64,000 nt of DNA from Bradyrhizobium liaoningense (GTDB lineage Bacteria > Pseudomonadota > Alphaproteobacteria > Rhizobiales > Xanthobacteraceae), in NCBI RefSeq assembly GCF_018130825.1, contig NZ_JAFCJS010000006.1, forward strand, positions 434,001 through 498,000, in the 5' to 3' direction. Position 1 is the first letter of the stretch; every line of letters starts with the position of its first letter. The position numbers and the translations under genes were made by a program. The notes below the pieces were generated by a model. That model worked only from the letters and a program-made list of their open reading frames with translations, searched no databases and was not told the origin of the DNA. This document shows positions 9,089 through 17,319 of the stretch, piece after piece.

Positions 9089-9751
9089 GTGCTGCGATTG
9101 ACGGGTGATCTGTTCGACACGGTCGCCGAGGCGCAGCCGTCGCGCGAGGAGATCGCCGATGGCGCCGTGCTGCTGCGCGGCTTCGTCAAGCCGGTCGAGC
9201 GCGAACTGATCGACGCCGTGCGGGCCATCGTGGCGCAGTCGCCGTTCCGGCGAATGACCACGCCCGGCGGCTACCAGATGTCGGTGGCCATGACCAATTG
9301 CGGCGAGCGCGGCTGGATCACCGATCACACCGGCTACCGCTATGACCCCATCGATCCGCGAACCGGCGCGCCATGGCCGGCGATGCCGCCGGTGTTTTGC
9401 GATCTCGCCCGCCGCGCGGCGGAGCAGGGCGGTTTCACGGGCTTCGCGCCCGATGCCTGCCTCGTCAATCGCTACGAGCCCGGCACGCGGCTGTCGCTGC
9501 ATCAGGACAAGGACGAGCTGGATTTTTCGGCACCGATCGTCTCGGTCTCGCTCGGCCTGCCCGCGACCTTCCTCTTCGGGGGCCTTGCGCGCAGCGACAA
9601 GCCGCGCCGCTTTCGGCTCGTCCATGGCGATGTCGTGGTCTGGGGTGGGCCGAGCCGGCTCGCGTATCACGGCGTCGCGCCGCTCGCCGATGGCGAGCAG
9701 GCGCTGCTGGGGCGGAAGCGGATCAATCTGACGTTTCGCAGGACGCGGTGA
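9089..9751 (+). CDS. alkB: Alpha-ketoglutarate-dependent DNA repair dioxygenase AlkB
   Basis: A 220-residue AlkB that oxidatively removes 1-methyladenine and 3-methylcytosine from DNA or RNA. The family core is visible: NRYEPGTRLSLHQDKDE (Fe-binding His and Asp), GLPATFLFGG, HGDVVVWGGPSRLAYHGV (distal His) and RINLTFRRT at the end (2OG-binding Arg). The start is GTG 9089, immediately after the stop of the upstream oxygenase. No ada or alkA gene is adjacent, so it does not belong to an Ada-type operon here. Confidence 0.93.
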   Translation: MLRLTGDLFDTVAEAQPSREEIADGAVLLRGFVKPVERELIDAVRAIVAQSPFRRMTTPGGYQMSVAMTNCGERGWITDHTGYRYDPIDPRTGAPWPAMPPVFCDLARRAAEQGGFTGFAPDACLVNRYEPGTRLSLHQDKDELDFSAPIVSVSLGLPATFLFGGLARSDKPRRFRLVHGDVVVWGGPSRLAYHGVAPLADGEQALLGRKRINLTFRRTR

Positions 9752-9760
9752 TCCATCCCC

Positions 9761-9869
9761 TCATCCTGAGGAGCTTGCGAAGCAGGCGTCTCGAAGGATG
9801 AAGGCCGAGCTGCATCAGCGGGGGCCTGCATGGTTCGAGACGGCGCTTCGCGCCTCCTCACCATGAGGG
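9761..9869. repeat. Intergenic palindromic element between convergent genes
   Basis: Contains TCATCCTGAGGAGCTTGCGA ... GTCTCGAAGGATG followed by GGTTCGAGAC ... GCGCCTCCTCACCATGAGG. These are related inverted arms typical of Bradyrhizobium extragenic palindromes. It separates convergent alkB and the ThDP enzyme gene. Confidence 0.75.
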
Positions 9870-11495
9870 TCAGGGCTTCGGCGGGTGAATGAACGCCCAG
9901 GGACTCACCTCGGAGTCGCGCGTCACCTCGACCGAGATCAGATACGGCCCGCCGTGGCTAAGCGCCTTCTCCATCGCCGCCTTGAATTGGTCCGGCGCAG
10001 TGACGCGCGCAGCCGCCACGCCAAAGGACTCCGCAAGCTTGACGAAATCCGGATTGACCAGATCCGACGCGACAACGCGGCCGTCGAAGCGCTCGCGCTG
10101 GTCGCGGCGGACATTGCCATAGGCGTTGTTGTTGAACACCAGCGTCACCACGCCGATGTTGAACTGCACGGCGGTGGCGAGCTCCTGCACGCCGAACATG
10201 AAGCCGCCGTCGCCGGTGATGGCGACCACCGGCTTGTCGGGGTTCGCGACCTTGGCGCCAAGCGCGGTCGGGAAACCCGAGCCGAGCGTGCCCTGATAGC
10301 CCGATGTGATGAAGGTACGCGGCTGGTAGATCGGAAAGCCGTACCAGGAAGCGAAGCCGACCTGCGACAATTCGTCGGTGACGATCGCGTTCGCCGGCAG
10401 AACCTCGCGCAGGATGTTGAGATACGCCATCTGCGGCTGGACGCGCTGGATCTCGGCCTGTGCGGCCGCGGTCGCTTCGCGGATCGCGCCGCGGCGGCCG
10501 GCGGTCTTGCTGTAACCGGCCTTGCGCACGGCGGCTGCAAGATCGGCAGTCGCGGCCCTGGCATCGGCGACGATCGCGGTGTCGGACGCGAACCGCCGCA
10601 TCTCGACGGGATCGATGTCGATGCGGATGCTCTTCAGGCCGGCGGGCTGATACGGCCAGCGCGACATGGTCGGCAGTTCCAGCCGCGTGCCGATGCCGAT
10701 CATGAGATCGGTGTTCGGCCACAGCTTGTAGGCGGCGGCCATGGTGAGGCCGAGCTCGTGCGCGTTGGAGACGATGCCGCGGCCGCTGCGGAAGGCGACC
10801 ACGGGCGCATCGATCATCTCGGCGAGCTCGAGGATCTCCTCGCCTGCATCGATCGCGCCACTGCCGACGAAGATCATCGGCGCCTTGCTCGCCTTGATCA
10901 GCGCGGCTGCCTGCTTGATCATATCAGGATCGGGCAATGGTGCGGGCAACGGCTCCAGCACCTGCGCGGCGGCGGTGTCCGCGCGCTGGGTAAAGATGTC
11001 CCAGGGCATCTCGACCGAAGCAGGACCGCGCCGCCCCGAGGTCATCTCCTGGAAGGCGCGCGCCACCGTGGTCGGCGCGTTGCCGGGCGTCTCGATGCGA
11101 TCGGCCCATTTCACATAGGTGCGCAAGGTCGCGAGCTGGTCCGGCATTTCGTGCAGATGGCCGCGGCCCTTGCCGAGGAATTGCGTCGGCACCTGGCCGG
11201 TCACGCACAGGACGGGCTCGTTGCAGCCATGGGCGGTGAGCAGAGCCGCGCTGGCGTTGAGCACGCCGGGGCCGGGCACCACGCTGAACACGCCGGGCCG
11301 GCCGCTGGCGCGCGCATAGCCGAACGCCATGTAGCCGCAGGCCTGCTCGTGCCGCGCGCCGATCACCTTGAGCTGGGCCTGGTGAAACGCGTCGAACAGG
11401 CCGTAGATCTGCGCGCCGGGCAGGCCGAACACGGTGTCGACGCCATGGGCGACAAGCCCGCTTACGATCGCTTCGCCGCCGGTGAGGGTGGTCAT
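9870..11495 (-). CDS. Thiamine-diphosphate-dependent enzyme (acetolactate synthase/decarboxylase-like)
   Basis: A 541-residue enzyme of the acetolactate synthase/benzoylformate decarboxylase superfamily. The Pyr domain carries the catalytic Glu in GARHEQACGYMAFGYARA. A central domain follows, then the PP domain with the ThDP/Mg motif from GDGGFMFGVQE to FNNNAYGN. ATG 11495 (MTTLTGGEAIV) is the likely start. It ends a minus-strand series that begins at hpaH and lies 26 nt after the FAH-family gene. No small regulatory subunit (ilvH) accompanies it, so biosynthetic acetolactate synthase is unlikely. It may act on an alpha-keto acid from aromatic breakdown; substrate unknown. Confidence 0.85.
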   Translation of the reverse strand: MTTLTGGEAIVSGLVAHGVDTVFGLPGAQIYGLFDAFHQAQLKVIGARHEQACGYMAFGYARASGRPGVFSVVPGPGVLNASAALLTAHGCNEPVLCVTGQVPTQFLGKGRGHLHEMPDQLATLRTYVKWADRIETPGNAPTTVARAFQEMTSGRRGPASVEMPWDIFTQRADTAAAQVLEPLPAPLPDPDMIKQAAALIKASKAPMIFVGSGAIDAGEEILELAEMIDAPVVAFRSGRGIVSNAHELGLTMAAAYKLWPNTDLMIGIGTRLELPTMSRWPYQPAGLKSIRIDIDPVEMRRFASDTAIVADARAATADLAAAVRKAGYSKTAGRRGAIREATAAAQAEIQRVQPQMAYLNILREVLPANAIVTDELSQVGFASWYGFPIYQPRTFITSGYQGTLGSGFPTALGAKVANPDKPVVAITGDGGFMFGVQELATAVQFNIGVVTLVFNNNAYGNVRRDQRERFDGRVVASDLVNPDFVKLAESFGVAAARVTAPDQFKAAMEKALSHGGPYLISVEVTRDSEVSPWAFIHPPKP

Positions 11496-11521
11496 TGCAT
11501 CATTCCACTTCGATTGTTGTC

Positions 11522-12391
11522 TTAGGCTTCGTCGACGACGCCGTTGCGCAAAGAGCCGATGCCCTCGGCCGCGACCTCGATGACATCGCCCGGCTTGAGA
11601 TAGCGCGGCGGATCGAACCGCGCGCCGGCGCCGGTCGGCGTGCCCGTCACGATGATGTCGCCGGGGACGAGTGTTGCGAAGGTCGAGATATAGCTGATGA
11701 GGTAGCGGAACGGAAACATCAGCCGGCTGGTACGATCGTCTTGCCTCAGCTCGCCGTTGACATGCGTGGTGAGGCGGATGTCGGCGATCTGCGTTTCCTG
11801 GGTATAGGGCACGAGCCACGGACCCAGGCTGCCGCTGGAATCAAAATTCTTGCCTTGTGTGACGTTGAACTTCGCGTGGCGCAGCCAGTCGCGCACCGAG
11901 CCTTCGTTGCACAGCGTGAGCGCGGCAATGTGGTCGAGCGCCGCGCTTTCCGCAATGTGCCGGCCTTGCTTGCCGATCACCAGCACGATCTCGCCCTCAT
12001 AGTCGAGCTGGTGCGAAGCGCGCGGGCGCACCAGCGGCGTGTCGTGCCCGACGAAGGAGCGTGGGCTCCGCATGAACATGCTCGGATATTTCGGCGCCTC
12101 CTGGCCGTCCTTGTACTCGGCATTGCGATCGGGATAGTTGACGCCGATGCAGATGATCTTCTCCGGCGCCGGCACCGGCGGCAGCCAAGTGATGTCGGCG
12201 AGCGCATGATCCGGTGAGCGGCCCGCAGCTTCTTCGGCGAGGCTCACGAGCTTGCCGGCGGCGATCACCTCGCGCAGCGTCGGATAGTCCTTTGCGTAGC
12301 GCGCGGAGAGATCGACGATGCCGCCCTCCAGGACGGCGCCGTAGCTGACAGCACCTTTGACGGAATAGGTGGCGAGGCGGGGGAGTTTCAT
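11522..12391 (-). CDS. Fumarylacetoacetate hydrolase-family protein, candidate HpaG-type enzyme
   Basis: A 289-residue FAH-fold protein. Metal-binding acidic residues lie in DYEGEIVLVIG, and the C-terminal core includes GDIIVTGTPTGAG. ATG 12391 (MKLPRLATYS) was chosen because the upstream open frame runs into a palindromic element. Within an hpa gene set the expected missing step is HpaG (5-carboxymethyl-2-oxo-hex-3-ene-1,7-dioate decarboxylase/isomerase), which is an FAH-family enzyme. Enterobacterial HpaG has two fused FAH domains while this has one, so the assignment is inference. An acylpyruvase-like activity is the alternative. Confidence 0.85.
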   Translation of the reverse strand: MKLPRLATYSVKGAVSYGAVLEGGIVDLSARYAKDYPTLREVIAAGKLVSLAEEAAGRSPDHALADITWLPPVPAPEKIICIGVNYPDRNAEYKDGQEAPKYPSMFMRSPRSFVGHDTPLVRPRASHQLDYEGEIVLVIGKQGRHIAESAALDHIAALTLCNEGSVRDWLRHAKFNVTQGKNFDSSGSLGPWLVPYTQETQIADIRLTTHVNGELRQDDRTSRLMFPFRYLISYISTFATLVPGDIIVTGTPTGAGARFDPPRYLKPGDVIEVAAEGIGSLRNGVVDEA

Positions 12392-12409
12392 GGGCAATCT
12401 ATCTCTCGT

Positions 12410-12536
12410 GTCGTCCCGGCGAAGGCCGGGACCCATACCGCGTAATCTATCGTGAGGGCGCGCGGACAATCCCGAACGACCAGTCTCCGCCAAACGACTC
12501 CCTGTGGTTATGGGTCCCGGCCTTCGCCGGGACGAC
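12410..12536. repeat. Inverted repeat, GTCCCGGCGAAGGCCGGGAC family
   Basis: The arm at 12410-12437 and its exact inverse at 12509-12536 flank about 70 bp. Each arm is itself palindromic around GGCGAAGGCC. A common extragenic element of Bradyrhizobium type, sitting between the FAH-family gene and hpaD. Confidence 0.85.
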
Positions 12537-12565
12537 GGGGAGCGAGTTTTGCTCGGTAACTCGCA

Positions 12566-13549
12566 TCAATCCGCCACCAGCACGTCGGCCACGAATTTCG
12601 GCTCGCGAACGGCCTGCCCAGCGAAGGGCGAGCCCTGCTCGAACCATGAGCGCGGCGCGGGTGCGCCCCACAATGTCTGGCGCCGTGGATCGCGCAGCGA
12701 CCACCGCAGCGGCTCGTGGTCGTGATCGCCGGTAAAGTAGTCGCTGGTGTAGAGCTCCAGCCGATGGCCGTCGGGATCCCGGACATAAAGGAAGAAGGCA
12801 TTCGAGATGCCGTGACGTCCCGGGCCGCGCTCGATGTTCTTCACGAAACCTTGCGAGGCCATGACGTCGCAGAGATGGATGATGTTCATCGCCGTCGGTG
12901 TCCAGTAGGCAAAGTGGTGCAGCCGCGGGCCCTTGCCGTTGGTGATCGCGAAGTCGTGGACGTTGCCCTTGCGGTGCATCCAGGCCGCGGCGATGCGGCC
13001 GTTCGGCCCGTCCTCCTCGGCATATTCGGTGAGGCGGAAGCCGAGCCGCGCATAGAAATCGACGGTGTCCTGCACCTCGGCGGCAAAGACGTTGAAATGA
13101 TCGAGCCGCTGCGGGTGGCAGCCCCGGTAGAGGTCGTAGCGGCGCAGCAGATGCGGCCGCTTTTCCATCGACGCATAGAGCTCGATCTGGAAGCCGAAGG
13201 GATCGGTGAACTGAAGCGTGCGGCCCTGGAACGGCTGGTCGACGAAGGCGTAGGCGAGGCCGCTCTCGGAGAGGAACGCCGCGGCCTTGTCGAGATCTCC
13301 GTCGTTGCCGACCTTGAAGCCGAGCCGGTTGCAGGCGGGCACGGCCGCTTTGCGCAGCACCAGCGAGTGATGCTGGTGCTCCTCCGCAGCGCGCAAGTAA
13401 ACGACCTTGTCGTCGGCGTCCTCGACATGCATGCCGACGATGGTCTCGTAGAACTCGCGGCTCAGCTTCAGGTCGGTGACGTCGAGCGCGACGTGGCTGG
13501 AGCGGATGATGTTGAACGGCGGCTCGAAGACGTGTTGCGGTACGGGCAT
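12566..13549 (-). CDS. hpaD: 3,4-dihydroxyphenylacetate (homoprotocatechuate) 2,3-dioxygenase
   Basis: A 327-residue extradiol ring-cleavage dioxygenase with the vicinal-oxygen-chelate fold (two tandem VOC modules). It opens the homoprotocatechuate ring to 5-carboxymethyl-2-hydroxymuconate semialdehyde. Probable metal ligands are the His of RLDHFNVF, the His in PRLHHFAYWT and the Glu in HRLELYTSDYF. The C-terminal SWFEQGSPFAGQ region is typical of the Brevibacterium/Arthrobacter-type HPCD family, unlike the LigB-type HpaD of E. coli. It sits between the FAH-family gene and hpaE in pathway context. Confidence 0.9.
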   Translation of the reverse strand: MPVPQHVFEPPFNIIRSSHVALDVTDLKLSREFYETIVGMHVEDADDKVVYLRAAEEHQHHSLVLRKAAVPACNRLGFKVGNDGDLDKAAAFLSESGLAYAFVDQPFQGRTLQFTDPFGFQIELYASMEKRPHLLRRYDLYRGCHPQRLDHFNVFAAEVQDTVDFYARLGFRLTEYAEEDGPNGRIAAAWMHRKGNVHDFAITNGKGPRLHHFAYWTPTAMNIIHLCDVMASQGFVKNIERGPGRHGISNAFFLYVRDPDGHRLELYTSDYFTGDHDHEPLRWSLRDPRRQTLWGAPAPRSWFEQGSPFAGQAVREPKFVADVLVAD

Positions 13550-13569
13550 TGGCGTTTCCCCTCGGTCCT

Positions 13570-13672
13570 GTCATTCCGGGGCGGTCCGCAGGACCGAACC
13601 CGGAATCCATCGCGCAGCAGAGTTGGTGGATAGATGGATTCCGGGCTCGTGCTGCGCACGCCCCGGAACGAC
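13570..13672. repeat. Intergenic palindromic element
   Basis: Left arm GTCATTCCGGGGCG with CCCGGAATCCATC; right arm GATGGATTCCGGGCTCG then CGCCCCGGAACGAC. An extragenic palindrome lying between hpaD and hpaE. Confidence 0.8.
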
Positions 13673-13679
13673 CGTTTCC

Positions 13680-15218
13680 CTAAATTCCCAGCTTCTGAAT
13701 CTTGTGCGTGCCCCGCGCCAGCGAGACGTGCTTGGTTTCCATGTAGAAGTCGAACGAATAGTCGCCGCCGTCGCGGCCGATGCCCGAGGCCTTCATGCCG
13801 CCGAATGGCGTCGGCAGATGGCGCACGTTCTCCGAGTTCAGCCAGATCATGCCGGCCTCCAGCGCATCGGCAACGCGCAGTGCGCGGCCCACGTCGTTGG
13901 TCCAGACATAGCCGGTGAGGCCATAGCGGATGTCGTTGGCGATCTCGATGGCGTCCTTTTCGTCCTTGAAGGGCAGCACGGTGAGGAACGGCCCGAACAC
14001 CTCCTCCTGGGCCACGCGCATCTTGCCGTGCGCGCCGGTCACCAGCGTCGGCTCAACATAATGCCCGCCGCCCGGCCCGTCATGGGCTTTGCCGCCGACC
14101 GCGATGGTCGCGCCGTCCTGGCGCGCGACGTCGAAATAGGAGCAGACCTTTGCCAGATGCCGTTCGTGGATCAGCGGTCCGATCTCGGTGGCGGGATCGA
14201 GGGGATGGCCGACCTTCAGCGCCTTCACGCGCGCGGTCAGCTTCTCCACGAACTTTTCGGCGATGCTCTGCTGGATCAGCAGGCGGCTCGAGGAGGTGCA
14301 GCGCTCGCCGTTGAGCGAGTAGATCATGAACACGACGGCATCGAGCGCGCGGTCGAGATCGGCATCGTCGAACACGATCACCGGGTTCTTGCCACCGAGC
14401 TCGAAATGCACGCGCTTCAGGGTCGGCGCGCCCTGAACCATGATCGCCGAGCCGGTCGCGCTTTCGCCGACGAAGCCGATCGCCTTGATGGCGGGATGCT
14501 CGGTCAGCGCCTTGCCGGCCTCTTCGCCAAAACCATGGACGGTGTTGAGCACGCCGTCGGGAACGCCGGCTTCCTTGACGAGCTTCGCCAGAATGGACGC
14601 CGTCACCGGCGACCATTCTGCCGGCTTGTGCACGACCGTGCAGCCGGCGGCGAGGGCAGGGGCGATCTTCCAGGTCGAGAGCATGAACGGCGTGTTCCAC
14701 GGTGTGATCACGCCGACCGGGCCGATCGGCACGCGGGTCGAGATGTTCCAGTGCTCGTCGCTCGGCGTGTTGAGCCCGTCGCGCGCTTCCGCGCATTTGT
14801 CGGCGAAGAAGCGAAAATTCTCGGCGGCGCGGATCGCGGCCTTGGCCATGAAGCGATAGGCCTGCCCGGTGTCGATGCATTCGAGCACGGCGATGTCGTC
14901 GGCATTGTCCTCGATCGCATCAGCCACACGATGCAGCAGCTTGCGCCGCATCGCCGGCCCCATGTCGCGCCAGGACTTGAACGCGAGCGAAGCGGCCGTT
15001 GCCGCGCGATCGATATCCTCCGCATTGCCGCGCGCGACGCTGGCGAGCACTGCGCCATCGACCGGCGACTTCGTCTCCAACGTCTCGCCGGAGATCGACG
15101 GGACGATCTTGCCGTCGATCATGTGACCGATGCCGTCGGCGCGGAGCTTCTTCAGCAGCGGGGCGACGCGCTCGCGGTTGGCCTGGAATACATCGGCTTT
15201 CGGGGTGGGCTTATCCAT
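13680..15218 (-). CDS. hpaE: 5-carboxymethyl-2-hydroxymuconate semialdehyde dehydrogenase
   Basis: A 512-residue aldehyde dehydrogenase. The catalytic Glu is in FELGGKNPVIVFDDADL and the nucleophilic Cys in NGERCTSSSRLL. NAD-binding GPVGVITPWNTPFML matches the HpaE subfamily. It oxidises the semialdehyde made by HpaD. Its start overlaps the hpaF stop by 8 nt, so the two are translationally coupled. Length is slightly above E. coli HpaE (about 490 residues) because of an N-terminal extension. Confidence 0.93.
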   Translation of the reverse strand: MDKPTPKADVFQANRERVAPLLKKLRADGIGHMIDGKIVPSISGETLETKSPVDGAVLASVARGNAEDIDRAATAASLAFKSWRDMGPAMRRKLLHRVADAIEDNADDIAVLECIDTGQAYRFMAKAAIRAAENFRFFADKCAEARDGLNTPSDEHWNISTRVPIGPVGVITPWNTPFMLSTWKIAPALAAGCTVVHKPAEWSPVTASILAKLVKEAGVPDGVLNTVHGFGEEAGKALTEHPAIKAIGFVGESATGSAIMVQGAPTLKRVHFELGGKNPVIVFDDADLDRALDAVVFMIYSLNGERCTSSSRLLIQQSIAEKFVEKLTARVKALKVGHPLDPATEIGPLIHERHLAKVCSYFDVARQDGATIAVGGKAHDGPGGGHYVEPTLVTGAHGKMRVAQEEVFGPFLTVLPFKDEKDAIEIANDIRYGLTGYVWTNDVGRALRVADALEAGMIWLNSENVRHLPTPFGGMKASGIGRDGGDYSFDFYMETKHVSLARGTHKIQKLGI

Positions 15219-15609
15219 GGGCGGCCTCCACTTTCAGGGCATCGTGGATGTTGTTGCGCTTCCAGCTCGTGTCCTTGTCGTTGATCTGCATGTCGAACGA
15301 CAAAGCGAACTTGCTGGCGGCGAAAACGGGATCGAGATGTTTTGACAGCGCCTGGAAGACATGCTCGCCGGCTTTCTGGCGTGTGGGCAGATCGCGGCCC
15401 TCGCCGATGCGCAGCACCATGTCGAGGAAGCCGTAGTCGTTCCGCGCATCGGCGATCGCATAATGCTCGCACCTGACGGCGCGGACGCGGATGCCGCCGA
15501 GCGGGAAGATGCCGGTCTCCACCGCCGCCTTGCGCACGACTTCGCAGACCGCGGTGATGTCGAGGCGGCCATCGAGATTGGCCGAATATTCGATCGTGAA
15601 ATGCGGCAT
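15211..15609 (-). CDS. hpaF: 5-carboxymethyl-2-hydroxymuconate delta-isomerase
   Basis: A 132-residue tautomerase-superfamily protein (CHMI). It starts MPHFTIEYSANLDG at ATG 15609; after Met removal Pro is N-terminal, as required for catalysis. Other family residues lie in GIRVRAVRCEHYAIAD. It isomerises the HpaE product before decarboxylation. It lies between hpaH and hpaE, overlapping the latter. The longer open frame upstream runs into the hpaH coding region and is not used. Confidence 0.92.
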   Translation of the reverse strand: MPHFTIEYSANLDGRLDITAVCEVVRKAAVETGIFPLGGIRVRAVRCEHYAIADARNDYGFLDMVLRIGEGRDLPTRQKAGEHVFQALSKHLDPVFAASKFALSFDMQINDKDTSWKRNNIHDALKVEAAHG

Positions 15610-15641
15610 CGCGGTTTCGCTCCCTGTGTCGTCTTGTCGTC

Positions 15642-16448
15642 TTAAGCGAAGTAGCAGCTCACCGAGCCGTAGGCGCCATAATCGGCCTGGATTGTGTCGC
15701 CCTTGCGGGTCTCGATCGGACGGATGAAGGAGCCGGCGAGTACGACCTGGCCCGGCTCCAGCGCCAGCCCAAGTGGCGCGATCTTGTTGGCAAGCCACGC
15801 CACGGCCGTCGCGGGATGATTGAGCACGCCGGCGGCAAGGCCGGTCTCTTCGAGCTGGCCGTTCTTGAAACACAAAGCGCCGATCCAGCGCAGATCGGCG
15901 TCGAGCGGGCGGATCGGCCGTCCCCCGAGCACGATGCCGGCATTCGCCGCATTGTCGGCGATGGTGTCGAAAATCTTGCGCGTCGCCTTGGTTTTGGGAT
16001 CGACGCGCTCGATCCGCGTATCCAAAATCTCCAGCGCCGGCACCACGAAGTCGGTGGCGTTGAGCACGTCGAACATGGTGCAGTCGGGCCCTGCGAGCCG
16101 CTTGCTCATGACGAAGGCGAGCTCGGCCTCGACGCGCGTCGCGATGAAGCGCTCGGTCGGGATGATCCCGCCATCGGCGAAGAACATGTCGTCGAGCAGC
16201 ACGCCGGAATCCGGCTCGTCGATATTGAGCGCGCTCTGCATCGCCTTGGAGGTCAGGCCGATCTTGTGGCCCTTGACGATGCGCCCCTCCGCGATCTTGA
16301 CGTCGACCCAGGCCTTCTGAATCGCATAGGCATCAACGATGCTGATCTCGGGGAAATCCTGCGAGAGCTGGCGGATCTGCGAGCGGGTCTTCTCCGCCTG
16401 GTGCAGACGCCTCGCGCAAGCCTGGATATCGTCGTTGGAAAGCGCCAT
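15642..16448 (-). CDS. hpaH: 2-oxo-hept-3-ene-1,7-dioate hydratase
   Basis: A 268-residue HpaH/MhpD-family hydratase of FAH-like fold. Recognisable stretches are GHKIGLTSKAMQ, PDSGVLLDDMFF, VEAELAFVMSKRL (metal-binding acidic pair) and the C-terminal GSFIRPIETRKGDTI. It hydrates the enoic diacid to 4-hydroxy-2-oxoheptanedioate, the aldolase substrate. First gene of the minus-strand catabolic unit, transcribed from a promoter region shared with hpaR that contains a perfect 16-bp palindrome. Confidence 0.92.
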   Translation of the reverse strand: MALSNDDIQACARRLHQAEKTRSQIRQLSQDFPEISIVDAYAIQKAWVDVKIAEGRIVKGHKIGLTSKAMQSALNIDEPDSGVLLDDMFFADGGIIPTERFIATRVEAELAFVMSKRLAGPDCTMFDVLNATDFVVPALEILDTRIERVDPKTKATRKIFDTIADNAANAGIVLGGRPIRPLDADLRWIGALCFKNGQLEETGLAAGVLNHPATAVAWLANKIAPLGLALEPGQVVLAGSFIRPIETRKGDTIQADYGAYGSVSCYFA

Positions 16449-16480
16449 TCGTGATCTTACAAATCGTGGTGCCCGGAGAT

Positions 16481-16496
16481 ACTTAACATGTTAAGT
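16481..16496. promoter_or_regulatory. Probable HpaR operator, perfect 16-bp palindrome
   Basis: ACTTAACATGTTAAGT is its own reverse complement. It lies in the 111-bp intergenic region between divergent hpaH and hpaR, 32 nt from the hpaH start and 63 nt from the hpaR start. MarR-family proteins bind palindromes of this size, so it fits autoregulation and repression of the catabolic unit. Binding itself is inference. Confidence 0.75.
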
Positions 16497-16559
16497 GAAT
16501 GCGTCAAACGGAATCTGAGTTTGCTGCACTGCAAACGTTTTGCGGTCTGAAAGGGCGTC

Positions 16560-17078
16560 ATGAGCAAGAGACCGGCCGATCCCGCGAACGGAAGCGCGCC
16601 AGCCGCGCGCCAGGTGCCGATGCGCGACTTCTCGCGCTCGCTGCCGATGTCGCTGCTCAGGGCGCGCGAGGCGGTGATGCGCCAGTTCCGCCCCTCGCTG
16701 CGCGAGCACGGCCTCACCGAGCAGCAATGGCGCATCCTGCGCGCGCTGGCGTCCATCGAGGCTGTCGAGGTCACGGAACTCGCGCGCACCGCGTTCCTGC
16801 TCGGGCCGAGCCTGTCGCGCATCCTGCGCGATCTTGAGGCGCGCAATCTGATCGAGCGCAAGACGGCGAAGGCCGACCAGCGGCGTAGCATGGTCTCGAT
16901 CTCGAAGGAGGGCGTGAAGCTGATGGCCTCCGTGGCGCCGACCTCGGAGGCGATCTACGCCGAGATCACCAGCCGCTTCGGCGCCCGCAAACTCGCCGAA
17001 TTGCAGGAGATGCTCGGCGAGCTCGAACAGAGTCTTGCGGGGCTCGGCGCCGGCAACGAGGCAAGTGCCGAGGAGTGA
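16560..17078 (+). CDS. hpaR: MarR-family regulator of homoprotocatechuate degradation
   Basis: A 172-residue winged-helix MarR protein of the HpaR type. MRDFSRSLPMSLLRAREAVM marks the subfamily N-terminus; GLTEQQWRILRAL and LSRILRDLEARNLIERK form the recognition helix and wing, and RRSMVSISKEG follows. In E. coli, HpaR represses the meta-cleavage operon until the aromatic acid binds. It is divergent from hpaH with the palindromic operator between them. Confidence 0.92.
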   Translation: MSKRPADPANGSAPAARQVPMRDFSRSLPMSLLRAREAVMRQFRPSLREHGLTEQQWRILRALASIEAVEVTELARTAFLLGPSLSRILRDLEARNLIERKTAKADQRRSMVSISKEGVKLMASVAPTSEAIYAEITSRFGARKLAELQEMLGELEQSLAGLGAGNEASAEE

Positions 17079-17319
17079 CAGCAGATATGCGCTCCCGCGC
17101 GGCAACTGTCATGGACATGGCCGCATTTTTTCGCTCAAAGTGCCGCCCAGGCCGATCGCTCGAAAGTCGGCGCCGGGACGGATGACGCCCCCCTGCCGGA
17201 TGACATCTTGCGTCATTGCGAGCGTAGCGCGGGGATCGACTTCGCGGTAATAACGGCATCGCCTTGTCGCGGCGCTCGTCATGGTGACGACGGTCCAAAC
17301 AACAAAGAAGGAAGGCAAC
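17079..17319. other. Intergenic region hpaR-aldolase, no gene seen
   Basis: This 241-bp stretch holds only a decayed TCATTGCGAGCG-type repeat half near 17213 and the ribosome-binding site AAGAAGGAAGG that decides the aldolase GTG start. No copy of the HpaR palindrome is visible here, so the downstream aldolase need not be under HpaR. Confidence 0.5.

Noticed and set aside
9885..11525. 546-codon plus-strand open frame opposite the ThDP enzyme
   Set aside because: Antisense shadow; the minus strand has the catalytic Glu and the ThDP motif in order.
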